Translations under genes and position numbers: made by a program
Part shown: positions 53,111 to 63,059 of the stretch, piece after piece
How the letters are laid out: the number at the start of each line of letters is the position of its first letter
Position numbering within the stretch: position 1 is the stretch's first letter
Notes under the pieces: generated by a model
Databases searched by the model: none
Seen by the model: the letters and a program-made list of their open reading frames with translations, nothing else
Told to the model about the DNA's origin: nothing
From: Siniperca chuatsi
Lineage: Eukaryota > Chordata > Actinopteri > Centrarchiformes > Sinipercidae
Assembly: GCF_020085105.1 (NCBI RefSeq)
Contig: NC_058043.1
Span: 14,727,167 to 14,791,166, forward strand
Length of the DNA stretch: 64,000 nt
Direction: 5' to 3'

Positions 53111-53692
53111 CAGTGCTCACCACACTTTCTCACTCTTGACCATATCCAGTTGTACCACAGAGATAGCAGACACACAGGCAGTGCTTAAACGCTTGTAGCA
53201 TGTTATGGGAAAGTAAATTGAACAATATGATTTGAAGCTAATTTATATTTCCACTCAATCTTCATGTTTTGCCTTTCAGCAGCAAGATTATGTATTTAAG
53301 GGTGAACAAAGACAAAAATCCCAAATGACCTCAAGTAAAACATTGCTGTAATTGAGATAATAAAAAAAGTTTTTCAATTTGTGTAAAGCTTTTATTGTTT
53401 GCTTCCCAGTTATACCCAGCTCTGCCAGATGTGGGAATAAACAGATAGGAGAGACAGTGAATGAGTGCAAATGGTCTTCTAACATTGATCCAGGTCTGCG
53501 TAAGAAGACCATTCCCACCCATTAAATTTCTATCCTTAATAGAAAATAAGTTTTAAAGTTAATGATTTAATGTAATGTATTTCTGCATTATTATTGTTTA
53601 CTGGTTATGTAAACATAAAGAATTACTGATTTAGAGAGAGAATGTGATTAACTGCACTCATAAGTGGGTCTGAATCCCTACAGGTTATTTTA

Positions 53693-53734
<42 letters not shown>
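53111..53734. other. intergenic gap and A35 tract at the LINE tail
   Basis: No gene seen. It ends in 35 consecutive A (53700-53734), preceded by tttatttatat, directly abutting the LINE 3' end. Confidence 0.7.
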
Positions 53735-53736
<2 letters not shown>

Positions 53737-53784
53737 TTGTCCTTCACCCCCCGCGGGTGGTCTCGTCCTTCGAGCTCGGGTCCT

Positions 53785-54606
53785 CTACCAGAGGCCTGGG
53801 AGCTTGAGGGTTCTGCGCAGTATCTTTGCTGTTCCCAGTACTGCGCTCTTCTGGACCGAGATGTCTGGTGTTCTTCCAGGGATCTGCTGTAGCCACTCCT
53901 CCAGTTTGGGGGTCACTGCCCCGAGTGCTCCGATGACCACGGGCACCACTGTTGCCTTCACCTTCCAGGCCTTCTCCAGCTCTTCTCTTAGCCCTTGGTA
54001 CTTCTCTAGTTTCTCATGTTCCTTTTTCCTGATGTTGCCATCGCTTGGTATCGCCACATCAACCACAACGGCTTTCCTCTGTTGTTTGTCAACCACCACG
54101 ATGTCAGGCTGGTTCGCCATTACCATTCTGTCAGTCTGGATCTGGAAGTCCCACAGGATCTTGGCTCGGTCATTCTCTACCACCTTTGGAGGTGTTTCCC
54201 ACTTTGACCTCGGGGTTTCCAGTCCATACTCAGTGCAGATGTTCCTGTACACTATGCCAGCTACTTGGTTATGGCGCTCCATGTATGCTTTTCCTGCCAG
54301 CATCTTACACCCTGCAGTTATGTGCTGGATTGTCTCAGGGGCCTCTTTGCACAGCCTACACCTTGGGTCTTGTCTGGTGCGGTAGATCTGGGCCTCTATT
54401 GCTCTGGTGCTCAGGGCCTGCTCCTGTGCAGCCATGATGAGTGCCTCTGTGCTGTCCTTCAATCCAGCCCGCTCTAGCCATTGGTAGGACTTCTTGATAT
54501 CAGCCACTTCAGTTATGTTCGGTGGTACATCCCATGTAGGGGTTTGTCCTCCCATGATGGTCCTTCCTCCAGCACGTCTTCCTCTGTTCCCCATTGCCTG
54601 AGACAT
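53785..54606 (-). pseudogene. LINE C-terminal zinc finger and restriction-like endonuclease
   Basis: 273 open codons. From residue 29 (PNITEVADIKK) the sequence is LINE; earlier residues come from the wrong frame. It has a C-x2-C-x8-H-x4-C finger (C83, C86, H95, C100) and an RLE-type PD...D core (PD at 167-168, VVDVAIPSD around 181-189, KKEHEKLEKY after it). The stop follows LKLPGLW. This is the best-preserved piece of the element. Confidence 0.8.
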
Positions 54607-55217
54607 TCCCTGAGCACGTCATCTGTTGGGGCCTTATCTTGGATGTACTTGTGGATCTTGGATGTTTCATCCTGGATAGTGGCTCTCACACTCACTAGTC
54701 CACGGGCGCCTTCCCTACGGCTAGCGTACAGTCTCAGGGTGCTGGATTTGGGATGGAACCCTCCATGCATGGTGAGGAGCTTTCGCGTCTTAACGTCTGT
54801 GGTCTGTATCTCCTCCTTTGGCCACCTTATTATTCCTGCAGGGTATCTGATCACTGGCAGGGCGTAGCTGTTTATTGCCTGGGCTTTGTTCTTGCCATTG
54901 AGCTGACTTCTTAGGACTTGCCTTACTCGTTGAAGGTATTTGGCCGTTGCCGTCTTCCTTGTTACCTCTTCGAGGTTGCCATTTGCCTGTGGTATTCCAA
55001 GGTACTTGTAACCATCCTCAATGTCTGCTATTGTTCCTTCTGGGAGTGAGACCCCTTCTGTGTGGACTACCTTCCCTCTCTTTGTCACCATTCGACTGCA
55101 CTTCTCAAGCCCGAATGACATCCCAATGTCAGAGCTGTAGATCCTGGTGGTGTGGATCAGTGAGTCGATGTCCCGCTCGCTCTTAGCATATAGCTTGATG
55201 TCATCCATGTAGAGGAG
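54513..55217 (-). pseudogene. LINE reverse transcriptase, YMDD and thumb part
   Basis: Starts with LLYMDDIKLYAKS (the RT active-site YMDD), then GYKYLGIPQANGNLEE and the thumb-like region to PLHGMYHR, where one more frameshift occurs. A full-length element would continue directly into NITEVADIKKSYQWL of the next piece. Confidence 0.8.
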
Positions 55218-55269
55218 GTGACTGATGGTGGCCCGTTCCTGAGTCGGTATCCATAGCCAGTCTTGTTGA

Positions 55270-55875
55270 TTATTTGGCTGAGGGGTTCAGACCTATGCAG
55301 AACAGCAGTGGGGACAGAGCATCTCCTTGGTATATGCCACATTTGATGGATACTTGTGCAAGTGGCTTACCATTGGCCTCAAGGGTGGTTTTCCACAGCC
55401 TCATCGAGTTCGCAATGAAGTCCCTTAGAGTCCTGTTGATGTTGTACATCTCTAAGCATTCAGTGATCCATGTGTGCGGCATTGAGTCATATGCTTTCTT
55501 GTAATCAATCCAGGCAGTGCACAGGTTGGTGTGTCGGGCTCTGCAGTCTTGGGTGACTGTTCTGTCAACCAGGAGTTGGTGTTTGGCTCCTCTGGTTCCT
55601 CTGCCAATGCCCTTCTGTGCTTTGCTCATGTATTGATCCATGTGTCCACTTATCTTAGCCGCAATGATGCCTGACATGAGCTTCCATGTTGTGGAGAGAC
55701 AGGTTATTGGCCGATAGTTGGATGGGACTGTACCCTTTGCGGGATCCTTCAGGATCAGGATTGTGCGCCCTTCGGTAAGCCATTCAGGGTGCGTCCCATC
55801 TCTTAGCAGCTGGTTCATTTGTGCTGCTAGGCGCCGTGGAGTGCAGTGAGCTTCTTTAGCCAGTAGGTGTGGATC
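55270..55875 (-). pseudogene. LINE reverse transcriptase, fingers/palm part
   Basis: Contains RT motifs NYRPITCLSTTWKLMSG, a catalytic-aspartate block WIDYKKAYDSMPHTW and GIYQGDALSPLLFCIGLNP. The first codons lie in the inserted segment and are not part of the LINE. A frameshift follows GLNP. Confidence 0.8.
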
Positions 55876-56392
55876 TAAACTGGACATAAGAAAAGAATAA
55901 ATCCTAATTCACATAAAGTTATGATGTGGAAAACTGGAAAATGAACAGTCTCTCAGGATAAGTATTAGAAGCAAATGTATTAATTAAGTGCACACTTTTT
56001 ACCAACTCAGCTACAATAAACTTCTTCCAACTTTGCAGATGTTTTTTAGTATAATTTATGTTTGAAATAAGTCCTTCCAAATAAAGTAACATTTGAGAAA
56101 CCTAAATCGATTAATATTTATTCAGTCCACTGTAGCAGCTTTAAAATATCAATTTTCTCAGTCCTATAAGAGAGACAAAAGTGGTTTATTAACCTGGATA
56201 GAAGGCCCAAACATCTCAGAATCACTGATGGTGCGTTTTTCGACAGGAATACCTTTGAAGGTCTCATCTGGCCTATGTGCATCTGCTGAGATTTTTTTTG
56301 TCCAGACCCCATCCATCACACTCACGTACATTAATGAGCTACCATACAGACGGTGTGTAACAGAAACATGCCTCTAGCATTGGAAACGGGCT
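55876..56392. repeat. 517-bp insert in the LINE, copy A of a local duplication
   Basis: Identical by eye, with no gaps, to 58754-59270 (offset 2,878). It is bounded by the 15-bp direct repeat CAGTAGGTGTGGATC at 55861-55875 and 56393-56407, so the LINE was the target. No poly(A), no terminal inverted repeats, no tRNA or LINE similarity seen within it. The 94-codon ORF inside is identical in both copies but shows no motif. Confidence 0.9.
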
Positions 56393-56480
56393 CAGTAGGT
56401 GTGGATCCTGTCAGGGCCGGTGCTGTCCAGTTCTTCATACCTGAGACTCTTTCTTGGTGGTGATGGTGACTGGATTCTGT

Positions 56481-56843
56481 TCAGGGAGGTTGCTGTGGTC
56501 CTTTCTCAGGGCTGCCAGCCACTGTGCATCGCTGTTGTGTATCTCTCGTGTATCTCTTTAGGCGGCTGGCCAAGGCTTGGAGCCTTTGTATGGGCATCTG
56601 GTTGTACTTCTTGGGTACTTGCTTTCTCATTGCACCTCTCTCAGCCTCTGTCAGTTGGCTCACTTCTCTCCGGGCCTCCTTGATTTTTGCCTCCAACCTT
56701 CGTTTCCATGGTGGGTATTGTCTCTCATGGCTCCCATGGTTGCTCTTGTAGCCAAGCATCTCTAGGATCACTGCTGCTGAGGCGTATATCAGCTCATTGG
56801 TTTCAGTGATGGTTGTGGTAGGGATCGCTCTCAATGCATTCAC
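56481..56843 (-). pseudogene. LINE ORF fragment between N-terminus and RT
   Basis: 120 codons with ETNELIYASAAVILEMLGYK, then a basic stretch (RRLEAKIKEARREVSQLTEA). Known fish R4-type elements carry this block just before the RT. It is frame-broken at both ends; about 75 bp further on the 517-bp insert begins. Confidence 0.55.
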
Positions 56844-57003
56844 ATCTTCTAGGATGCATTCACATCTTCTAGGAGACTTTCTGATGGTACTTCACTTAGC
56901 CGTTGTAGTTGGCGTCGGGGTTGCCTTGTATTCATCCTCGCCATGATCTTATCTTATCTTATCTCCTCGTTCAGCGTGATTTCTCTTGGGGCTTCGTACC
57001 CAA

Positions 57004-57396
57004 TCATCCTGCTGGATGCTCCCCTCTGACCTGTAGTCCTGGCTCCCCCTTGCCGTAGCATTTGTGTTGTACCTCGTCAATCTCAAGTTGTGATAGCAGT
57101 TGCCGCTTGTGGATGTTGGAACACTGAGCTACTAGTTGCTTCGCCGTAAGCCTCGATTGTGGGTTTCGAAGTAACCATTCACCCCACATCCTGTGCATGT
57201 AACCCCTCTGACTAGGGTTACTGGAGTAGTAGCATTCCAACAGAGCCTTGTTATCGCATCTCGCCCATTTCCGTCTTGTTCCAGTAGCCCATTTGTCGTC
57301 TCGATGCCCTGGTTCCCCAACACCTGACGCAGACCTTGTTTGGCCGGGCGACGTCTGAGCCGGCATGTCAATCATTTCATCGTCACTCATCATCAT
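57004..57396 (-). pseudogene. LINE ORF fragment, N-terminal region
   Basis: 130 codons beginning MMMSDDEMIDMPAQTSPGQT and containing RRKWARCDNKALLECYYSSN and MHRMWGEWLLRNPQSRLTAK, a segment typical of the N-terminus of fish R4-type LINEs. It ends prematurely relative to the RT, which lies in other frames downstream. Confidence 0.6.
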
Positions 57397-57471
57397 GAGG
57401 TAGGCAGCAGCGTGAAGGGTCTTGCCTAAGGACCCACACTGGATGATGGGTCATTGCTCATTGCGTCCCGA

Positions 57472-57536
57472 GGGGATTCGAACCCGAGTCCCCCGTGTGA
57501 AAGTCCTGAGACTTACCAATTGAGCTATCCAGCCGC
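57472..57536 (-). repeat. tRNA-like 5' head of the LINE (box A and box B)
   Basis: On the - strand, TAGCTCAATTGGTA (57527-57514) fits RNA polymerase III box A and GGTTCGAATCC (57484-57474) fits box B, about 30 bases apart as in a tRNA. The anticodon-loop-like CTTTCAC suggests a Glu(UUC)-type ancestor, but stem pairing is poor and the 3' acceptor strand does not pair, so it is not a functional tRNA gene. Confidence 0.65.
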
Positions 57537-57537
57537 A

Positions 57538-57555
57538 TTAATATAAAATATAAAA

Positions 57556-57595
<40 letters not shown>

Positions 57596-57616
57596 GTATA
57601 TATATATGTATATATA

Positions 57617-57655
<39 letters not shown>

Positions 57656-57756
57656 TAATATTTATAAAAATATATATATATATATATATGTGTGTGTGTA
57701 TATATATATATGTGTATATAAATATATATGTATGTATATATGTATATATATGTATA

Positions 57757-57790
<34 letters not shown>

Positions 57791-57815
57791 CGTATATGTG
57801 TGTGTATGTATGTGT
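57538..57815. repeat. (TA)n/(TG)n-rich satellite next to the LINE head
   Basis: About 280 bp of TA with interspersed TG and CG steps, directly after the tRNA-like head. It yields spurious Ile/Tyr ORFs on both strands. Possibly the insertion target. Confidence 0.9.
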
Positions 57816-59924
57816 GTAATGTGTCCCTGCTGTTGGGGCTGTAATAACGTTTTCCACATTACATTTGCTTATTGCCTTCTCCACTTAACCTGTCAGGGAC
57901 CTGCTGGATTATGAAAAAGGAATTTTGCTTTCCATTTTATTTGAATTTGATAGAAGGTAGTACTTAACATAAATCAGATTTGAAGTTGCTGGCTCTAATC
58001 TGCAGGTCAGCAAGCTGCTCCTGGGGGCCATGGCCATTGTCTGCTTGCTAGTTGCGGCGAGATCTGTATCTATTTTGGGAGCAGTGCACTTGTCAGGGAG
58101 GTTGATATGTGAGTCATACAGTAAATTCTTACCTCTGCTGTGTAGCTTCACTTTGTGTAGCTCAACATGGAAAAGGGAACAAGAGTAGTTAGTTACTTAT
58201 AGATTTTTGATATTTGCTTTCAGAGCTTTATAAGGACATCACATTCAAAGGCAGTTTTTATTGACTTAATTATCGAATCAATTATACTTTGAACAACTTA
58301 ATCATGTAAAATGTAAAGTTTTCTGTAAATGAAGTCATGTGAGCCTGGCTATCTCCCATCTTTGCATTTCTTGGGTAAGCACAGTATTGTAGCTTAAGTG
58401 TCTTACTGCTTTATCTTTAGTTTCTTATTGGTCACTGCTATGTGTAAGGTCTCTCATACATTATAGTCATAAATCACAGAAGGGCTAATGCCACGCAGAC
58501 GATGAAAAAACTAACTTGTTCTGTATTGTGCACACAATTATTAATTATTCCTAATATTTCAGTGTGCTACACTTTTGTGATACTCTGTGGCCACAGCACA
58601 TTTAATGTGATTTTCATTAACAGAAAAAAGCACAACAAAACAGCAACAACCACATAAAAAAACAAAACAAAAGCATAAAATCAAACCTTTAAAGCCAAAA
58701 ACCATCTCATTTATGACCAGGCAGAACAACAGAAGTACTTACTTAACTGGAAATAAACTGGACATAAGAAAAGAATAAATCCTAATTCACATAAAGTTAT
58801 GATGTGGAAAACTGGAAAATGAACAGTCTCTCAGGATAAGTATTAGAAGCAAATGTATTAATTAAGTGCACACTTTTTACCAACTCAGCTACAATAAACT
58901 TCTTCCAACTTTGCAGATGTTTTTTAGTATAATTTATGTTTGAAATAAGTCCTTCCAAATAAAGTAACATTTGAGAAACCTAAATCGATTAATATTTATT
59001 CAGTCCACTGTAGCAGCTTTAAAATATCAATTTTCTCAGTCCTATAAGAGAGACAAAAGTGGTTTATTAACCTGGATAGAAGGCCCAAACATCTCAGAAT
59101 CACTGATGGTGCGTTTTTCGACAGGAATACCTTTGAAGGTCTCATCTGGCCTATGTGCATCTGCTGAGATTTTTTTTGTCCAGACCCCATCCATCACACT
59201 CACGTACATTAATGAGCTACCATACAGACGGTGTGTAACAGAAACATGCCTCTAGCATTGGAAACGGGCTCAAAGAACTGGGATGTCTTGTTTATTGGAT
59301 CTTCACATAACACATGGGGTTATCATGTTGATGGATGGGGTTATGAATTAAATACAATCTGTATGTTGGATTTGATCCACAGGCCGGATTTTCCTTTATT
59401 CAGTGGGATGAGGAGACGTGTTTATTTGCCCCAGTGCCATGGCGATATAGTTTATGGCTGGGGGTGGGGGTGCGTGTGTGTGCGTGTAGGGGTGGGTGCT
59501 TGGAAGAGTGCTGCAACATACCCATGCTGTCGGTGTGAAATATCACTGCACTCTCTTGATTGCTGTGTACGGTGCTTCAGCCCTATTCATAAAAATGCAA
59601 TTCCATGCTGCTCTGTGCCTGGCTTGACGAAATAAACTACGATACACCAGAGAGGCAGATTTAAGACGTAGGAGATCACCGAGGCTGCTCCAGGGGATTG
59701 GCACTCAGTTACCACATGCAGAAGGTTCAGAACGAGCAACAAAAGACGTGAAAAAAGACTTAATTTAAGGCTGGGATGTGCTAACAAAATCAAATATCAC
59801 AAAATATTTCACTGCATAACTTGATATCATTAACAACTGTGTTTTCGGGATTTTTTAGTTTAACGATATCGCGGTTTAAATGAAAAATCATCAAATTTGG
59901 AGATACATGGTTTTCACTAAACTG

Positions 59925-59966
<42 letters not shown>

Positions 59967-62099
59967 GTAACTACAAACTGAGAAAATTCTTATATTTCTT
60001 AAAGAGTAACTTAAAAGCAGTGTTTTTGCTGCAGTCTGTGGTTGAAAGTTTCCAGCCTGTTTTCATCTCTGACCACATACATTTTCATTGATAGGTGTGT
60101 GGGTGTGGTCAGAAGTGTGCTCTGTTGAACCTGTAACCACACCCAACAGTGATGTCACGGGGTCTTGAAGTACACCTATACTTCACTTCAGCAAGGTGAG
60201 AAGTTAAACCACTGGAGATCAGCAAAGACAAGATTTTCGGGGGGTGTTAAGTTACTATTTAAGCTAAATAAAGCATTTAAAAACCTATTGGATTGTCAAC
60301 ATGAACAAGACCATCATGCTAGCAGCGCTGTGAGGCTGTGCAGGGGTGCTTTGAGCTAAATGCTAACATCAACATGCAGTATGCTCACAATGACAATGCT
60401 AACATGCTGATGGTATTTGGCAGGTATAATGTTTGCCATGTTCACCATATTCATTTTTATGTAATTTGACTACATTGAGGCTATTATCCCACAGGAAATG
60501 TAGCCTTGGAACAATATTGATTGTACAGATATGCTCCAACTAACGATTATTTCCATTATTGGATAATCTGCTATTGTTTCCTAAAGTAATCCATTAATCG
60601 TCATGTTGCTACAATGTTAGAAAATGGTGAAATATGTCCCTCACAAAATCCTGATGTCTTCAATTTGCTTGTTTTTTTTTTTCCAACCGATGATAAATTA
60701 TTGATAATTTAAATGTAAATGATATATAAATGATTAACTGATTTATTGAAATTGTTGTCAATTCATTTTCTGTCTCTCGACTAATCATTTAGCTCTAGTT
60801 TAAACAGTTTTGTTCTAGCTTTAAGATGTGAGCAAGTGTTCCTTTTCTTACTAACAAAAGATCAGGTTGAATATAAGGAATCTGGATCAGACTGGATTGC
60901 TGGTTTTTAACTATATGGTTATTTGTCTTCTAGAGAAAGATAGCCGCCAGTGACGGGAGACATGGTGGGAGGGAATGACAGCTGCTCATACATGACACTA
61001 TACAGCCTTCTAAAAAAGCTCACTCTGCCCCTACTTCATGTTCAAAGAGAATAGCATTAAAGTTGATGAAGTTGGAGCAGATTTTTATTCTGCTGGGCAT
61101 TAGTCTCTCAGACTTGAAAGTGAAGTCGCTTCTCGAGTCTCTCATTGTTTGTGAAATGCCAGTGTTCAGTTTGACCTTAGCATTTGGCTGTTTTTAGTCT
61201 TCTGACTGTGTGATTTCGATTGAATAGCTACTTAACCTGCTCTTAAACAAACATACTTAAGGTCACAGTTATTTGCTTTCATGCTTTTAATGCTGGGCAT
61301 GGTTTTCTTGTCTTGCCATTATCTTTTCACCTGCAGAACCACCTGCTAAAGTCTGCCTTCTAGCCGGGCCTTCCTCCCTGCTCCCACTGTGGCCCATTGA
61401 GCGTCCTGCCATTTCCTTTCAAAACAGGAGGATGTGATGCAAGGATGTGAGTGCTGCGGTCAGGTCCCCCGGTGTGCTCGCAGAGCAGAGCAGTGGTGTG
61501 AAAGATGGCTCCATGACAATGGGCTTCCTGGCAAAGGTTTTTTTTTTTGCTCAGGAGGAAATGGGCTGTTTAACGCAGGTTTACATGCTGCAGCGAGGTT
61601 AGACAGTGCAGAGATGGCCTGAGTGTGATAATATGTTGGATTAACTGTGAGAGAGTCAGAGTCCTGTCTGTAGTGGAGGTCTCCATGCCAACAGCTGCAC
61701 AATGGGTACAATTTAGCTAACTGTGCCTCCAAGGCCTGAGAGGGTATTTTAAGATCTCGTAACATGTGCTCATTTCATGGCACTGTTCATTTTTTATTAC
61801 AACACCTTCATGTACCATTTTGCTGCAGCGTGTGGAGGGTGTTTTCACACATGCCAGTAAATCTCATTTTTCACTGTTCACTGCTTCACCAGAGCTGTTG
61901 CACTACATAGCGAAGCAAGCAGGAGTTTTATAAGAGTTATTTTTCAGTTTAGTATGAGCTAATTTTTATTTTATACTCAGCAGTTTTCTACAATTCCTTT
62001 TCAAGATGAAGCCTCTGGAAACCACCAGCTGTACCAGCCCTACTTTTCACTTTTTATACAACCCTTCTACTTTCTCATCCTCCTTTTTTTCCCTCAGCA
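57816..62099. other. intergenic region downstream of prdm2
   Basis: No gene recognised. It holds copy B of the 517-bp segment, a (TA)n run at 59929-59961, a gctaacatgctaa-type common fish repeat (60355-60480) and an aatcgattag-family fragment (60534-60795). Confidence 0.6.
58754..59270. repeat. 517-bp segment, copy B (presumed source)
   Basis: Matches 55876-56392 exactly. Here the segment runs into ordinary intergenic sequence on both sides without flanking direct repeats, so this is more likely the source than a second insertion. Confidence 0.85.
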
Positions 62100-62963
62100 C
62101 TGGGGGAAGATGAAGTACTCGAGTTTGCTAGAATCTGTTTCCCAGCAGCGGCCCGAGCTTTAAGATGGATCGAGGGGATTTGCATGGGGTGGGGTGGAGA
62201 GAGTAAGAGATGTAAGGGAGAACAGGAGAGAGTGAAAGAGAGAGAGAGAGAGATGTTACTGCTGAAGCACAGCAAATAAGGGCTGTAGAAAGGGGAGGAG
62301 GGAGAGGGAGGAGAGAAAAGGGGGCATTGTTACACAGATCAGAAAACAACAGTCCCGTCCTGTGCCCAGAGGACAGACGCTGCTGTCTACTTGCACTGAG
62401 AGTGAGGAGGGAGGATTGACTTTTAGCTGCTGAAGAAGCTGCACTCACCCCTCGCCTCCCTCTTCTTTGCTCTTTCCTTCAACACCAGCCTGTCTGGAGC
62501 CGCAGAGGACTGTCAGCCTGTACAGGCGAACCATAAGATCAGAGTGCTGGCAGGGAAACTGTGCCTACAGCTCTGCTACCTGCTCTACCACCCTGTATTA
62601 CTCTCCCTCACACATGCACACCAAAACGCTACAGTTACAGGCACACATTCAGAGAACTTTCTCTCGCACACACACAGTTACATGCTGACAAGCGGGCAGG
62701 CAGGCAGTCACACCCCCTCCCACTGTCTGTGCGAGGAGCAGTTCTGCTCATATTGGTGTAAGCAGCGAGGGGCTGTGTTTCGTTCCTCAGCAGCAGCACC
62801 AGCAGTACGGGTCCAGAGGAGAGTAGTCATCACCAGAGATCACACGCCAGCTTCTACAACAGAAGGCAAGCCCCCCTCTTCTCCCTCGTCTTTTTTCATC
62901 TTGATGTGACGCAGTGTGGCTGACCTTCCCTCATCCCCCTCCTCTCTCTTTCTTTCTCCTCAG
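62100..62963 (+). promoter_or_regulatory. probable 5' region / 5'UTR of the downstream gene
   Basis: Purine-rich and pyrimidine-rich tracts, a GA repeat (62237-62252) and a CAGCAG-rich stretch (about 62790-62805) precede the coding exon. A possible GC-AG type donor agaag|gcaagc occurs at 62866. No TATA box was recognised. The start site cannot be placed. Confidence 0.3.
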
Positions 62964-63059
62964 CGTGTGCCAGTGGGACAGCCATGGAGGACACCCTCAC
63001 CTGCAGCCATGCCACCTTCTCCCAGGTGTTTGGACGCCAGGGACAGCTCATGCAAGCCA
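62964..63059 (+). CDS. first coding exon of a downstream gene (identity uncertain, possibly kazrin)
   Basis: Exon framed by a strong acceptor (ctttctttctcctcag, ending at 62963) and donor (gcca|gtgagt, 63060). ATG at 62984 in a good context (acagccATGG) opens MEDTLTCSHATFSQVFGRQG, then QLMQA and one base (phase 1). I do not recognise the peptide. In human the gene following PRDM2 is KAZN, which has several alternative N-termini, so a kazrin isoform is possible by position only. The rest of the gene lies beyond the window. Confidence 0.5.

Larger units (their letters stand above)
53735..57536 (-). mobile_element. R4-clade (Rex6/Dong-like) non-LTR retrotransposon, degenerate
   Basis: Read on the - strand, the order is: a tRNA-like head (57472-57536); an N-terminal ORF piece (57396-57004, RRKWARCDNKALLECYYSSN); a second piece (56843-56481); reverse transcriptase pieces (55887-55270 and 55208-54513); and a C-terminal piece (54606-53785) with a CCHC finger and restriction-enzyme-like endonuclease. 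Single-ORF layout with a C-terminal RLE is characteristic of R2/R4-type LINEs; Rex6 is the known fish R4-clade family. Several frameshifts separate the pieces and a 517-bp foreign segment (55876-56392) splits it, so this copy is dead. The flanks are AT-rich: a (TA)n tract next to the head and a 35-bp A/T homopolymer next to the tail. Confidence 0.85.

Noticed and set aside
53804..54867. Plus-strand ORFs of 128-193 codons over the LINE
   Set aside because: Antisense shadows of the LINE C-terminal and RT pieces.
56093..56377. 94-codon ORF present twice (also 58971-59255)
   Set aside because: Identity only reflects the 517-bp duplication; no motif or coding bias supports a gene.
57472..57536. 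Functional tRNA gene
   Set aside because: Boxes A and B are good, but acceptor and anticodon stems do not pair and the segment is fused to the LINE.
57525..57914. Ile/Tyr-rich ORFs near 57.6 kb
   Set aside because: Translations of a TA/TG satellite.
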